64,000 nt of DNA from Tritrichomonas musculus (GCA_039105265.1 JAPFFF010000007.1:2666001-2730000); one strand, 5' to 3'; shown: positions 9,256-20,043, counted from the first letter of the stretch. Program-made: numbers and translations. Notes: generated by a model not told the origin, from the sequence alone.

Positions 9256-10695
9256 CATTGAATACATAAAATAATCATATCTCTGAAAAAAGATAATATA
9301 CTAAATAATTTTTTGTGAATAAATAAAATATCAATAAAATTATTTAATAAAACCATTTTTGTAAAAGTAAAATGCAATTTTTAAAAATCATTATTGGCAA
9401 AGGTGAAATGATTGACCATTTTATAAAAAGAATTTCATCACTCTGTGAGCAAACCAATTCACAATACTCAAGATTTCTAGATTATTTACTATTATAATAT
9501 TGTTTTATAAACTTTTAATTCCTTTTTAACATATAAAACCAATACTAAAAAACGATTATATAAAATATAAACTTAAGTGCCTCAAAATTTTAATTTTATC
9601 TGTTCATTGATTTTTTTAATAAAATTTAATTTGAAAACTTGATATTTTTACCAAAAACGTGCAAATACAACAACCAAAATAAGGATTTAAGAACATAAAC
9701 GTTAAAAAGTTACGTTAATGAATTTGTGATGTGAAAAAAGTAAAGGCTATTATTTATATACTATATTAAATTTATATTTAAGTTTTACATAATATATTAA
9801 ATAGATAAATTAACAAAAAAAAAAATGAAAAATCTCTCAAATGGTCCACTTTTTGAACTTTGTTCCTTTAAATCTAAGCTTTTGTGTCCATATAAAAAAG
9901 TGTCCATTTAAATTCAAAAAGTGAGCTCTGGATACAAAATTTTGTTCGTTATTATTTGAGAACTATTGAGTGTCCAAAATATCCATTTGGACAGAGGGTT
10001 AGAAGAAAAAAAACTTAGGCCAATGAAACTTTTATTTTGTTATTTTTATATTATTAATTTTATATTATTCATTAATAAAAAATTTAATAACTTTTTTTTC
10101 TAGAAAATTTTAAGATATGTCTATGTTTTTATTTGAGAGAAAAGATATCAAAAATTCTGATAAAACTCTGAATTTTTTTTATTTTTCACTATTTTTTAAA
10201 TGCTAATATCCCAACAAATATTTCGCATATTAAAATATAATTATGAATTGTAATAAATATAATTATTGTTCAAATATATTCCAAAATTAATCATTATAAA
10301 TTAAAAAAAAAAAATTCAATGCGTATTTGGTATGAGAATATTTTAATTTTGAATACAAAAGTAAATCAAATTTTTATATCTTAATATTTTCTAGAAAAAA
10401 AAGTTATATTAACGCATTATAATATATTTATAATTTGCTACATGATATATTTATATCAATTTTTTCACGATTGGCCTAGAAAAGTTAGATAAATGAAATA
10501 TTATTTCATATCACATTTCGTAAAATATAAATACGTTTATCTCACTTATATTATTAACTAAATTAGTACTTTTTATTATATAAGATTAATAATATATATA
10601 TATATAAAGAATAAATGCATATTTCAACAATAAACCATCTATTTAGCGAAATTCAAAAATTATAAAATGAATTTATTTTTTCAAAACAAATAATT
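9256..10695. repeat. Non-coding DNA with arm of an interrupted inverted-repeat element
   Basis: No gene is visible. The part 9833-10010 contains phrases such as CTCTCAAATGGTCCACTTTT, TTTTGTGTCCATATAAAAAA and CATTTGGACAGAGGG that recur in inverse complement on the other side of Maverick 1 (33,468-33,520, 32,850-32,895 and 32,225-32,275). This looks like the left arm of an older inverted-repeat transposon into which Maverick 1 inserted. The rest is plain AT-rich DNA. Confidence 0.55.
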
Positions 10696-10700
10696 TTTTA

Positions 10701-10872
10701 AGTAGTTAGAGCTTTGGCGGATTTTTGACGCTCAGCGTCAAACCCCTCGCTGCGCTCGGTAATCCGACCAAAGCTATCTGGCCTGAGTTTTTCACACTGA
10801 ATTCTCAGCATTCTAATAGCTATCAGAATAATGGCAGGTATATTTTTATTTAATTTTTTATCTCATCTAAAA
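10701..10872. repeat. Left terminal inverted repeat of Maverick 1
   Basis: The 172-bp repeat matches 31,946-32,117 inverted, with one difference. It contains a GC-rich block unlike the surrounding DNA, with the hairpin TTTGACGC-TCA-GCGTCAAA (about 10,733-10,752) followed by CCTCGCTGCGCTCGG. Its inner end carries TTTATCTCATCTAAAA-type initiator sequence reading inward. The hairpin could be a recognition site for integrase or for replication initiation; that is inference. Confidence 0.92.
10854..10872 (+). promoter_or_regulatory. Initiator-type core promoter inside the left TIR
   Basis: TTATCTCATCTAAAA at the inner edge of the TIR contains the trichomonad-type initiator TCA followed by an A/T-rich start region, 17-20 bases before the ATG at 10,882. 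The same string occurs at the inner edge of the right TIR and directly before the polymerase B start at 30,908, which supports a shared promoter. Confidence 0.6.
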
Positions 10873-10881
10873 ATAATCGCA

Positions 10882-11259
10882 ATGCCAATCTTATCACAAA
10901 GAAGTAGCGAATTCTTCTGCCCAGATATAAACCAATTTGTTATAAATCAAGATACTGTTTATGAAATCGAATATGATGAATATGAATACTTTAAAGAAAG
11001 CATTTTGAATATGCCTCTTGAGAATCTAACTAAACGAGATTTGAATTACTATGCACCTTATCTAGTCAAATATGCGAAAGAGAAAACACCATATCCGACG
11101 GATTCTAGGTTTGAATCTTCATATTCTATTTTCTTAAATAATATTTGGGATGCTTGCAATGATATTGAAAACTACCCATATTTAAGCTCTATTCATTCAC
11201 TGTATGATTTATTTGACTATGAACTTGATGGATATTATGAAAGTCAAATTGATATGTAA
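10882..11259 (+). CDS. Maverick 1 small acidic protein, hypothetical
   Basis: A 125-residue acidic protein rich in Tyr, Asp and Glu (for example YEIEYDEYEYFKESI) with no membrane segment. I choose the ATG at 10,882, just inside the element, rather than the in-frame ATG at 10,831, which lies within the TIR and before the initiator-like sequence. It is the first gene of a plus-strand cluster of three. I recognise no family. Confidence 0.55.
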   Translation: MPILSQRSSEFFCPDINQFVINQDTVYEIEYDEYEYFKESILNMPLENLTKRDLNYYAPYLVKYAKEKTPYPTDSRFESSYSIFLNNIWDACNDIENYPYLSSIHSLYDLFDYELDGYYESQIDM

Positions 11260-11301
11260 GTCATTTATTTTTAAACATTTTTAAAATTTTTTGAGCATGA
11301 A

Positions 11302-11766
11302 ATGAATTCAACACAATTCTTCTCTGTCACAAAATTCATCAACAAGCTTAACGAACAAGAAAACATCATCAAGAATGACTATAACATTGTAGACCCTATT
11401 ATTTCTGTCTTTTTCGAAGGCAATGATGCATTTAAGAATAAGTATGGAATATGTCTTAAACCAATCTTTATCACAGATAGAACTGAGAGTAAACCAAGAA
11501 GTATAAGATATGATAGAATTCAAGAAATCTATGGATGTCAACCGATAATTTCATGTAAAGAGAATGATAATAGGTCTATTCCAAATGGTAAGGACAAGAA
11601 AGATTTGTTTATACTTGATATTTATTTGAATCAAAAGGAATTTAAAGGAAACAAGTATTATCCATCACGTATGCGAAAGTGTTCTAATAATGAGAGTGTT
11701 GAGAAAATTCGAAAGCATGTGGCTGATTGCCAGAAAACAGATTTCGATGATTTTATTTTAATCTAA
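11302..11766 (+). CDS. Maverick 1 hypothetical protein, 154 residues
   Basis: A soluble mixed alpha/beta protein with no signal or membrane segment; it contains TDRTESKPRSIRYDRIQEIY near residue 60-80 and a basic C-terminal third. It follows the previous small gene by about 40 bases and is followed by another plus-strand gene, so the three form a compact group at the left end. No family recognised; early or accessory function is only a guess from position. Confidence 0.55.
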   Translation: MNSTQFFSVTKFINKLNEQENIIKNDYNIVDPIISVFFEGNDAFKNKYGICLKPIFITDRTESKPRSIRYDRIQEIYGCQPIISCKENDNRSIPNGKDKKDLFILDIYLNQKEFKGNKYYPSRMRKCSNNESVEKIRKHVADCQKTDFDDFILI

Positions 11767-11799
11767 GCTTATGTTATATATTTTTGTATTATTTAAATC

Positions 11800-12441
11800 A
11801 TGTCAGGCACATTGAGACAAGCACGAATATTAAGTTCTGAAACTGATAATACCATTAAGCAAGAGCAAAATACCAACGTCAAAATCAAAATATGTAAACC
11901 TCAGGGAGAACAACATTCTCAACCAGCTCCACTTTATCCCCAAGTTCAACCTGTAAATTTTACTCAAGCCAACAACCAACCAGATATACAACCGAATGGT
12001 CTAACTTCAAATACACCGATGATGAATCAGGAATCTCAATTTCCATCAGTAGCACCAATAAGCAGCAGTTCCCTATTAGCTCAGGAAAGAGGCATCATAG
12101 ATTTAGGCACTGAACTAGATACACTAGAGAAGAAAAATAAGTTCTTAGAGATGTTGGTTGAGATGTATGAAGGTAACCCACTAAAAGTAAACTCTTATGT
12201 TGTATGCGAAAGCAAATTGTTAATGGATATGATTAAGTTACTCACTGAATGTGAAAAGGTAGAATTTGTTCTTGACGATTCTGATGTTGGTTGCGGCTGC
12301 ACCTCATCTTCTTCAAAATTTACCAAAGTTTCAAAAATATTAATCACTAAAGATGGAAAGACTGAAGACATGAAGTATGCTTACAATAATATATATTCCC
12401 AGTTTATCAAGTATGGCTTGAGCCTAAAATTAGTTGTTTAA
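11800..12441 (+). CDS. Maverick 1 hypothetical protein with Gln/Pro/Asn linker
   Basis: A 213-residue protein whose N-terminal 100 residues are a Gln/Pro/Asn-rich, probably disordered region and whose C-terminal half looks folded (TLEKKNKFLEMLVEMYEG, then a Cys-containing GCGCTSSSS loop). The ATG lies in an AATCATG context. The stop overlaps the 3' end of the convergent fibre gene by four bases. No family recognised. Confidence 0.55.
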   Translation: MSGTLRQARILSSETDNTIKQEQNTNVKIKICKPQGEQHSQPAPLYPQVQPVNFTQANNQPDIQPNGLTSNTPMMNQESQFPSVAPISSSSLLAQERGIIDLGTELDTLEKKNKFLEMLVEMYEGNPLKVNSYVVCESKLLMDMIKLLTECEKVEFVLDDSDVGCGCTSSSSKFTKVSKILITKDGKTEDMKYAYNNIYSQFIKYGLSLKLVV

Positions 12442-15400
12442 GCTTTAAACACTGCTAAATAATGTTCGTTTATTTTTCCGCTTACTTTCCCTACTATGCT
12501 CTGTTGTATCTTCAATGTTAGTGCATAATCTTCATCGAGGATTCTTCCATCATAGAGTATTACATCACCTATCTGGTATAGATTTGCGTCATCAACGTAG
12601 AATAAATAGTCGCCATGGGTCGCAAAGGTAATACATCCATTTTCTTTATCGATTCTAGTAATGATACCAACAAATTCCTTCCAGGTTCCATCCATAATAA
12701 CTGAACAGATACAATCAGTACTATCAGTAGCGGTGCTGCTAATGAATTGTTTAGTTTCTTTATTATACTTATATACATGCCCTGATAGATATACAGGTTT
12801 ACCAATCTTGTAGTCAGTAATCTCCTCACCAGCCTCTATTGGACAGTAATGAGTGATAGTTGTGTTTGATTGAGTACCATACATTACACTCTTAAATTTT
12901 GCTAAATATTCTCGGGACATGATGCATCTTGAATAAACTTGTTTAGCATCTAATAATTCCTGAGTAGTTGTCCAAGAATATCCAGCTGTTGGGAAATTAT
13001 ATGTAAGCGGTCTTGATGATGCTAAATCAACAGTTTCTTCATAATAGATTGGAAACTTGAAATTATCAAAATACACAGTCCTCTGATGTAATACTATTAC
13101 TATGTTATGAGGATTTCCAGCTGTATCATAGAATAATATCCTTATTTCAAAACATAGTGCATAATCACCTATTATGTATTCCAGTTTAATTACATTATTT
13201 TCAATTTTTAGATAATGAATTGATATATCCGAAGTCCCCTCCGTAATCGGACCACAATCAATAGCACATCTTTTTATTAGTTGTTCTTCTGCTATAACGT
13301 TTGACATTAACGCTATTTGGTCTTCTTCACCAAATTCAGCAAGAGTAACTCGTATTGGATATGTTCCAGCGTAATTATAAAGTACACCTGTTGCTTCTTC
13401 CCAATAAAACGAGCCCATACTTGTTTCCATAACATGAGCTATTGTATCGCGTATATTAACTGTTCTTTCTGTCTTGAATATAATATCAAATGCATAATCT
13501 ACATTTGAGCCAGTGACACCAACTAAGTGAGCGCCTTCTTGAAATGGAACGAATGAAGTATAATTTACATCATTTAGATATTCTGGTTCGTAAGGGCCGT
13601 TTGTTATTGGTAGAATAATTTTATTCCCAAATTTCAAATCATTTTTGCTTCGATATTTTTCATCTGATTCTGTTTTTAATGCATATCGTTCATTACAAGT
13701 TTTCAAAGTCGCCTCGATAGATTCATTACACATAATATTTGTTAAATACATTGATGCTTGAGCTGATAACGGTTTATCATCATCATCCATTATTTTCTGT
13801 AGAACTTCTTCTGATGGTAATTCTTTTGGTTTCAATTGTAACTCACTATTTTTGAGAACTGTTGGAATATCAGATTTCAATGCATATTTCCCTTCAGCTA
13901 CATCCTTGGTCTCATACTTATCTAATTCATATGCTAATTCATCTTCATCAACGAACATCTCATCAGCTTGGGCACTAGTGTAATATGGTGTTAAATCAAC
14001 AGGTTCAGGTAATTCACTCTTCAATGCATACTCACTTAAGTTCGTAAGTTTCACATAATTGTTGTTCAAGTGTTCTTTTAATACATCACCTAATACTACA
14101 TGATTGCTATCCCAAGTTGATTCATCATTTGTTGTAAATCCTTTAATCATATATTCATTTTTATCATCATCATAGAATCTAATTCTAGTTCCTGGACTTA
14201 TTGAAATAATTCTATTTAAAGTAATTCCATCCTCCTGTAAAGAACCTATTTTTAGGAAATCACCAATTCTCATAACTCCTCTAAATATAGCTAAATTGGC
14301 AAATTTGGTAATCTTATTAAATTTATACAGTTGTACTGAATCTGAATCTTCGTTTAAAAGAAATCCAGTAGATGGGTCGATTTCGCTCTCATTTGAACTA
14401 CTCATTGAACTGAAATCTGTAGATAAAGGTGATACATCAAATGGTGCATATTGTAATTCACTTGCTGAAGTAGCTGAACCTGCAGCACTACCCTCTGATG
14501 TTTCAGCTGAATTTAATAACATTACTTCTTCATCAACAGCTGGATGAGCTGCACCTCTAGCTGTTGCTGCTGCAGCATTTCCTCCTCTATATAATTTTGA
14601 TTTAGCGAAATTATATACAACTTTAGCGCCAACACTTACCATTCCCATTACAGCAACACCATCTACAATTATACTTAATATTTTTGATACCTTATCTAAA
14701 GTTGATTGAACTTTAATGATTGAATTTAAATGTTCTATATCTTTTCTGTCTTGCTTTTCGGCTTCATCAATTCTTTGTATTTCACCACCGAGTAATGTTA
14801 CATTATTACCTAAGTCATTTAAGAGAAAGCTATGAGTTTCTATATTAGAGCCAATAACAATTCCATCTGTTTTTATATTATGAGTTGTTGACAAGTATGA
14901 ACATGCTTCTGGTTTAGGAATTATTTCATATGCTTGTTGAGAGAATAAATAACTAAATGGATTCGTTCCTTCTTTATATTTCACATCTTCCTCAGGTATT
15001 TGATAAAAGAATCCTTCACGTAAGTAAACACGTAATCTATTATTGCTATCATTTTCAATTCGTTTGTATTTATTTATCTGAAATGCTTTTATGTATAAAT
15101 CTTCATCTGAATAGATTGATTGGTTCGTTTTTCCATTATAAGTTGCTTTAATCTCAAATGATTTTGTTAATTCAGAGTTAATAGGAGACGTGAATGTAAG
15201 AATTAATTTACCATCACCTGAAGCAGCATGGTCTGCAATATCATTATCATGTAATTCGAACCTTATTACATCACATAAATCATCTTCGAATGTATAATCA
15301 GTTTGATGAATTGAATAATTAGTAATTTCAATATTATGTATTTCTTTATCACCATTCTTAAATGATAGAGTCATGTTATCATATAAAGCTTGTGGTATGT

Positions 15401-17834
15401 TTGCCATTCCCCATTCATTCATTACGAACTTTAATTTATCATTCTTACTAACAATAATGCTTACGTATTGAATTACATCAAGTTTCTTCACACTCTTGTA
15501 ATCATCTTTGATGTGATAATATATATTATTTCCTGTCCAGTTGTCTCCATTTTTCTTTAGGCAATAATCTAAACCAAAAATCTTTCTGTCAATGAATTCA
15601 AATGGTTGCTCGTTTGGTAATGCTTTAAACTCTTCACTATCATTTTTATAACCGAAATCAATGAACCAGTAATCTATACCATTAATTGTTTCAATGCCAA
15701 AATCTTTAGGTTCATATAAGAAAATTAGTGGTGATTTATGTAGAGTAAACCCATTATCTGCAATCAATTCTTTACATCTAATTACGTTTTCTGTTCTGAT
15801 ATTTGTTTTATCATATATAATATCAATCATTAATTCACCTCTTAGCAATAATTCTTTAATGTTCAAGTCGTGTGATGTCATCAATCCTGGTTTATCATAG
15901 CCTTCTAAATTCTCAACTTCCCAGCTATCATTTATCTTATATACATGAGGAATGGTGTATGAAGGTAAACCTGAACTCATCTCGAAGTTATTTAATGTAA
16001 TTGTTTCTTCAACATATTCAGATACGTTATTATATAATTGTATAACAACAGAATCTTTGAATAACTCTTTTTGATGCTCGTAATTAAAATGAAATGCTTG
16101 ATTGGGTCCATCAAAGCCAGAATCTAATGTCTCATCTGCAATCATTGTAAACTTACCATCACCTGAAGAAGTAGCAGTTAATAGTATCTTAAATACACTG
16201 TCACATATCCTGATTTGCATTCCCTCTGTTGTAAGAATGGTTGGGTCACATAATTGAGCAATCTTGTGGAACTCTATATCGCATCCTACTTCGTTATATG
16301 TTACCAAATCATCTGGAACGTCAATACTTTCACCACTTAACGTAACTCTATTGATATCTGAAATGTATCCATTAAATCCTTTCTTAACATTGCAAATGAC
16401 TGAATCAATTGGTTTACCATTACTATCTTTAACATAATCTGGTAGATGAATTTGGAGGAATGCTGTTTCATCTTGTGTTATATTCAACTTAGGTATGTCA
16501 TCAATTGTTAATAAATATTTAGATTCACCAGAGGCGTAGTTTTGTCGCACAACGGAGTCAAGTCCTAATTGTTCGGTTATCTCTGGAGATATATCCATCT
16601 GGCTGATAGAAGTATTGAAATCCATTTCATAGTCAGGGTTAAGCCCAAGAGTTTGAGTAAAGAAATCTCTAGTAAGGTTTTTGTTTAATGGTCTTATTTC
16701 AACAGCACATAAACGAATATCTGGATGCGAGGCGTCACCAATATTCCTTAGTTGAAAAGTTCCATCTTTATTATTAGTATCCCTTATATCAAACCAATTC
16801 TGATTAATTGCAATTGTATTATCGTTTATGCTTATTCCATCACCTGCTGTGTATTTACTACTTCCACCAATTGCTTCCAACTTATTATCTTCATTAACTC
16901 TAATTGTTTTATCATCAGTATTAACATTTACGTAATTGGTACTATCGATTCGTGAAACTGAAACACCTTTACCACCATTATAAGGCATTGCATAAAGCTT
17001 ACCATCAAGATATCCCATTGTATTATCATCAATTCTAGTTTTAATTGTATCATCATTAATCTCAATTCCCCATCCAGCTTTATATTCTTTACTACCAGAA
17101 TTAACTGCTTCTAATTGATTATTTTCATTTACTTTGATTGTTGTGCCATCAACATTAACATCGAATTTGTTTGAATTAGATGAAAGAGCCGAACCGGCTG
17201 TTGGGACAACTGCATGAATTTCACCATCTGGATTTGCTTGAATTGTTAAATTATCAATCTTTGTTTTGATTACATCTTTATCAATTGTAATACCATCACC
17301 TGCTTTATAATTTATACTTGGAATTGTTAGTGCTAATTGATTATCATTATTTATTTTGATTGTGCTTTGGTCAACTTGAACATTTAAAGTATCTCCATTT
17401 ACATTTAAACCATCACCTGGCCTATATACTTTCCCTGCATTGGCTACTGATAACTGTTTAGATTCATTGAAGACAATACTTGTTCCGTCAATATCAGCAG
17501 TAATTGCATTATTGCCTCTGGTGATTAATATACCATCTCCTGCTTTAAATTTTATAGATTTATCTATAGCTTCTATTTCACCAGCCTGGTTTACTTTAAC
17601 TGATATTCCATCAACGTTAGCGCTTATCTTGTGATTGTTGATATGAATCCCTGGGCCTTCTGAATATTCTATTCCACTAGAACCACTTCCTGCACTAACA
17701 CATGAAAGTTTTCCTTCTGAGTTTAGACATAGTGTATTATCAAAGTTTACTGAAATCATTCTATCTTCTAAAGATATGGCTTTTCCTGCCTTATAATCTG
17801 TATTTTCATCAACTTGCTGTTTTGAATAAGACAT
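12438..17834 (-). CDS. Maverick 1 giant phage-fibre-like surface protein
   Basis: An 1798-residue protein starting at a TATCAAATG context. Residues about 15-345 contain some eight repeats of the type YKAGDGITI-x-NTI followed by VNENNQLEA, the beta-strand pattern typical of phage tail-fibre shafts. The middle is beta-rich; at about 1045-1078 there is a hydrophobic Ala/Gly/Val stretch that could insert in a membrane. A later part has spacer modules of the form YALKSELPEPVDLTPYY. The last 140 residues form a domain (TTITHYCPIE ... TDCICSV ... WKEFVGI ... THGDYLF) shared with the fibre protein of Maverick 2 and with a fragment at 41.7 kb. By position beside the capsid gene and by repeat type I infer a trimeric attachment fibre or surface adhesin. 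Confidence 0.72.
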   Translation of the reverse strand: MSYSKQQVDENTDYKAGKAISLEDRMISVNFDNTLCLNSEGKLSCVSAGSGSSGIEYSEGPGIHINNHKISANVDGISVKVNQAGEIEAIDKSIKFKAGDGILITRGNNAITADIDGTSIVFNESKQLSVANAGKVYRPGDGLNVNGDTLNVQVDQSTIKINNDNQLALTIPSINYKAGDGITIDKDVIKTKIDNLTIQANPDGEIHAVVPTAGSALSSNSNKFDVNVDGTTIKVNENNQLEAVNSGSKEYKAGWGIEINDDTIKTRIDDNTMGYLDGKLYAMPYNGGKGVSVSRIDSTNYVNVNTDDKTIRVNEDNKLEAIGGSSKYTAGDGISINDNTIAINQNWFDIRDTNNKDGTFQLRNIGDASHPDIRLCAVEIRPLNKNLTRDFFTQTLGLNPDYEMDFNTSISQMDISPEITEQLGLDSVVRQNYASGESKYLLTIDDIPKLNITQDETAFLQIHLPDYVKDSNGKPIDSVICNVKKGFNGYISDINRVTLSGESIDVPDDLVTYNEVGCDIEFHKIAQLCDPTILTTEGMQIRICDSVFKILLTATSSGDGKFTMIADETLDSGFDGPNQAFHFNYEHQKELFKDSVVIQLYNNVSEYVEETITLNNFEMSSGLPSYTIPHVYKINDSWEVENLEGYDKPGLMTSHDLNIKELLLRGELMIDIIYDKTNIRTENVIRCKELIADNGFTLHKSPLIFLYEPKDFGIETINGIDYWFIDFGYKNDSEEFKALPNEQPFEFIDRKIFGLDYCLKKNGDNWTGNNIYYHIKDDYKSVKKLDVIQYVSIIVSKNDKLKFVMNEWGMANIPQALYDNMTLSFKNGDKEIHNIEITNYSIHQTDYTFEDDLCDVIRFELHDNDIADHAASGDGKLILTFTSPINSELTKSFEIKATYNGKTNQSIYSDEDLYIKAFQINKYKRIENDSNNRLRVYLREGFFYQIPEEDVKYKEGTNPFSYLFSQQAYEIIPKPEACSYLSTTHNIKTDGIVIGSNIETHSFLLNDLGNNVTLLGGEIQRIDEAEKQDRKDIEHLNSIIKVQSTLDKVSKILSIIVDGVAVMGMVSVGAKVVYNFAKSKLYRGGNAAAATARGAAHPAVDEEVMLLNSAETSEGSAAGSATSASELQYAPFDVSPLSTDFSSMSSSNESEIDPSTGFLLNEDSDSVQLYKFNKITKFANLAIFRGVMRIGDFLKIGSLQEDGITLNRIISISPGTRIRFYDDDKNEYMIKGFTTNDESTWDSNHVVLGDVLKEHLNNNYVKLTNLSEYALKSELPEPVDLTPYYTSAQADEMFVDEDELAYELDKYETKDVAEGKYALKSDIPTVLKNSELQLKPKELPSEEVLQKIMDDDDKPLSAQASMYLTNIMCNESIEATLKTCNERYALKTESDEKYRSKNDLKFGNKIILPITNGPYEPEYLNDVNYTSFVPFQEGAHLVGVTGSNVDYAFDIIFKTERTVNIRDTIAHVMETSMGSFYWEEATGVLYNYAGTYPIRVTLAEFGEEDQIALMSNVIAEEQLIKRCAIDCGPITEGTSDISIHYLKIENNVIKLEYIIGDYALCFEIRILFYDTAGNPHNIVIVLHQRTVYFDNFKFPIYYEETVDLASSRPLTYNFPTAGYSWTTTQELLDAKQVYSRCIMSREYLAKFKSVMYGTQSNTTITHYCPIEAGEEITDYKIGKPVYLSGHVYKYNKETKQFISSTATDSTDCICSVIMDGTWKEFVGIITRIDKENGCITFATHGDYLFYVDDANLYQIGDVILYDGRILDEDYALTLKIQQSIVGKVSGKINEHYLAVFKA

Positions 17835-17899
17835 TTGATAAATGGAAAAATAACATTTTCCGCCTTCTACCTAATGCAATCTAATCCAACCGATGTAAG

Positions 17900-18253
17900 T
17901 CAATACTCTAACATAAGCTCTAATACAAATTGTTGGACATCAATCGGATTTCCTATCAAATCTGTAAACCATACTCTAAATTTATCTTTTGGATGAGAGA
18001 CTTCGTATTTCTTGTATTTACATAAAACAGTATTGGTGAAACAAATAAATGAATCTAAAAAGTTGTCCCTTTCAACAAAAGATGCATGAAGCATAACATC
18101 ACCAACCATAGCGTTACTAAATAAACATCTGCAATGAATAACATGAATGAACTTTGGTTTCTGGCTAGCTATGAATTCATGAGGAAAAGCTCTTTCATAA
18201 TATTTTGATGGAGAATTTCCAGCGCCATTGACGTAATAATAGGTTTTAACCAT
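17900..18253 (-). CDS. Maverick 1 small protein beside capsid gene, possible minor virion protein
   Basis: A 117-residue protein directly downstream of the capsid gene on the same strand, with about 30 bases between them. Its C-terminus reads KDKFRVWFTDLIGNPIDVQ, a strand-turn-strand pattern often seen in single-jelly-roll and beta-sandwich virion proteins. It is shorter than a full penton protein. The position between fibre and capsid genes suggests a virion part, for example a fibre-base or cement protein. This is inference from context and one short pattern. Confidence 0.4.
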   Translation of the reverse strand: MVKTYYYVNGAGNSPSKYYERAFPHEFIASQKPKFIHVIHCRCLFSNAMVGDVMLHASFVERDNFLDSFICFTNTVLCKYKKYEVSHPKDKFRVWFTDLIGNPIDVQQFVLELMLEY

Positions 18254-18284
18254 TTACCTAAAAATAAATTTACCTATATATGTT

Positions 18285-19991
18285 TTAGAATAACTCTGGA
18301 GGAATATGAGCGCCATGATAAACTAAACCATTATGTGCATCCATTGTAAAATATGTATCCATACAAATCCAAAGCTCAGGGGGAGGCGGGTGGTGAGTTG
18401 TATCAACAACTCCATCATCATTTGTCATGAAATTATAGTATGTATCATTGACACCTTTAAACATTGGTTTACCTCTGAAAGTTATTGGCACTGTCTGTGT
18501 TCCAAAGTCTGCTCCATCGAAAACATATCCAGCATTGCTTCTTTCAAGTTGGAAATTGATACCAAATGAAGTTCCATCTGCTCTACAATTTGAACGACGT
18601 TTACCGAAATCTTCAGAACCTTCAGTCATATCATTAAGTGCATCAGTAAATGAATTCTCAAATTCTTTAGTTGCTTCTAATGGCCCATCCAGTTCATTAG
18701 CGACAAGTTGTAATTGATAAAATCTAGCACCTACTGTTTGTAATTCAGTATCTGGAATAGCATGCTTATTAACGAATAATTGAACATTCTCATACATAAT
18801 ATTATCGAAACATGTTGCATCATTTGAATTCTTTGGAAATACAACAGTAATATTTGTGGCAGAATTTAGCGAAATATCAGTTGTTGTATCAATACCATTA
18901 GCACCAGCAGCATTTGGAAAATGTCTTCTATCAAGTGTTTGAGATGGAATAATTATTGGTACTTGAAGAAGGGAACGTAATTGTTCTAATACTTGTGGCT
19001 TAGCGTTAAATCCTGCAATGTTTGTTCTCATCTGCTCAACAATACAGTTTGTGATAGAAAGTGTAACATTATGAACTGCATATGAATATTTTGAATCATC
19101 CTGAACGAAAGTAAATTTGGGTTCTTCGTTGTCATTTTCTTCATCATTCACAATTTTCACAATTGATGATATAATCTTGGCTGCATTGCCGCATTGAGTA
19201 AATTTGTTTGTTAATCCAGTATAATCTGGTAATGTAATCTTCATTACATCTCCTTCCCATGTTTCTAAAGCATCTTTAACAACTGAGGGTGAAATTGGTG
19301 CCCAAACAAATGCATCAGTTGATGTTTCTACTAATTCTTTGATTTCACCGCAAATAGCATTAGGATATAACATAAAAGCTTGATACTTTAATAAATCTGT
19401 GTATGGTATAACTAATTCCATATTAAATGAATGTTCATATCCATCTGCTAATTCTGATAATGGAACATATATACCACAAACTGATTCTGAGAAAGATGAA
19501 ACATTATCCCATGTTGAATGACTATATTTTGCTGTAGCCTTCTCTGCTCTTGGTTTCAAGCAGTTGTATGCAAATTGTTCCCTAACTGCTTCATCTTGAG
19601 TGTTTTTACACATAATGTTATTACAGATTGTATCTAACTTTCCAAAGAATTCTGCTGAGTTCTTAAGACCAACAAATACTCGAATGAGCTTCTTATAGTC
19701 GTTTTCGAAGCCAACCAAGCATTTATCCAATTTAATTGATAATTTTATCTTAATACTAATGAAGGATTTTTCCATTTGAGTTATTGGGAAGTTCTCTGAT
19801 GTAAGTCTCAAATAAGATTTGGTACGAACTGGGTGTGGACAATTAGAATCAAAACATTCGAATGTTTTCCAGTTAAAATAATGGTCACCTCCATTAGTTT
19901 GAACTAAATTTGCTAAATGTTCTTGAAAGAATCTATATAAATCACCTTCACGATTACTTAAACCTTTGGTTGCCGCGTTTGCAAATGTCAT
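18285..19991 (-). CDS. Maverick 1 major capsid protein (double jelly-roll type)
   Basis: A 568-residue protein of the usual length for Polinton major capsid proteins. Diagnostic text includes VGLKNSAEFFGKLDTICNN, the segment VCGIYVPLSELADGYEH and ELVIPYTDLLKYQAFMLYPN followed by CGEIKELVETSTDAFVWAP, which matches the conserved first jelly roll of this family. The protein would form the pseudo-hexameric trimers of an icosahedral particle. It lies in a minus-strand block with the small 117-residue protein and the fibre gene, and is divergent from a small glycine-rich protein gene. No signal or membrane segment is visible. Confidence 0.85.
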   Translation of the reverse strand: MTFANAATKGLSNREGDLYRFFQEHLANLVQTNGGDHYFNWKTFECFDSNCPHPVRTKSYLRLTSENFPITQMEKSFISIKIKLSIKLDKCLVGFENDYKKLIRVFVGLKNSAEFFGKLDTICNNIMCKNTQDEAVREQFAYNCLKPRAEKATAKYSHSTWDNVSSFSESVCGIYVPLSELADGYEHSFNMELVIPYTDLLKYQAFMLYPNAICGEIKELVETSTDAFVWAPISPSVVKDALETWEGDVMKITLPDYTGLTNKFTQCGNAAKIISSIVKIVNDEENDNEEPKFTFVQDDSKYSYAVHNVTLSITNCIVEQMRTNIAGFNAKPQVLEQLRSLLQVPIIIPSQTLDRRHFPNAAGANGIDTTTDISLNSATNITVVFPKNSNDATCFDNIMYENVQLFVNKHAIPDTELQTVGARFYQLQLVANELDGPLEATKEFENSFTDALNDMTEGSEDFGKRRSNCRADGTSFGINFQLERSNAGYVFDGADFGTQTVPITFRGKPMFKGVNDTYYNFMTNDDGVVDTTHHPPPPELWICMDTYFTMDAHNGLVYHGAHIPPELF

Positions 19992-20043
19992 TTACACCTA
20001 AAGAAAATTTCAATATTCGGGATTTTCTTTCAAATGAAATTAA

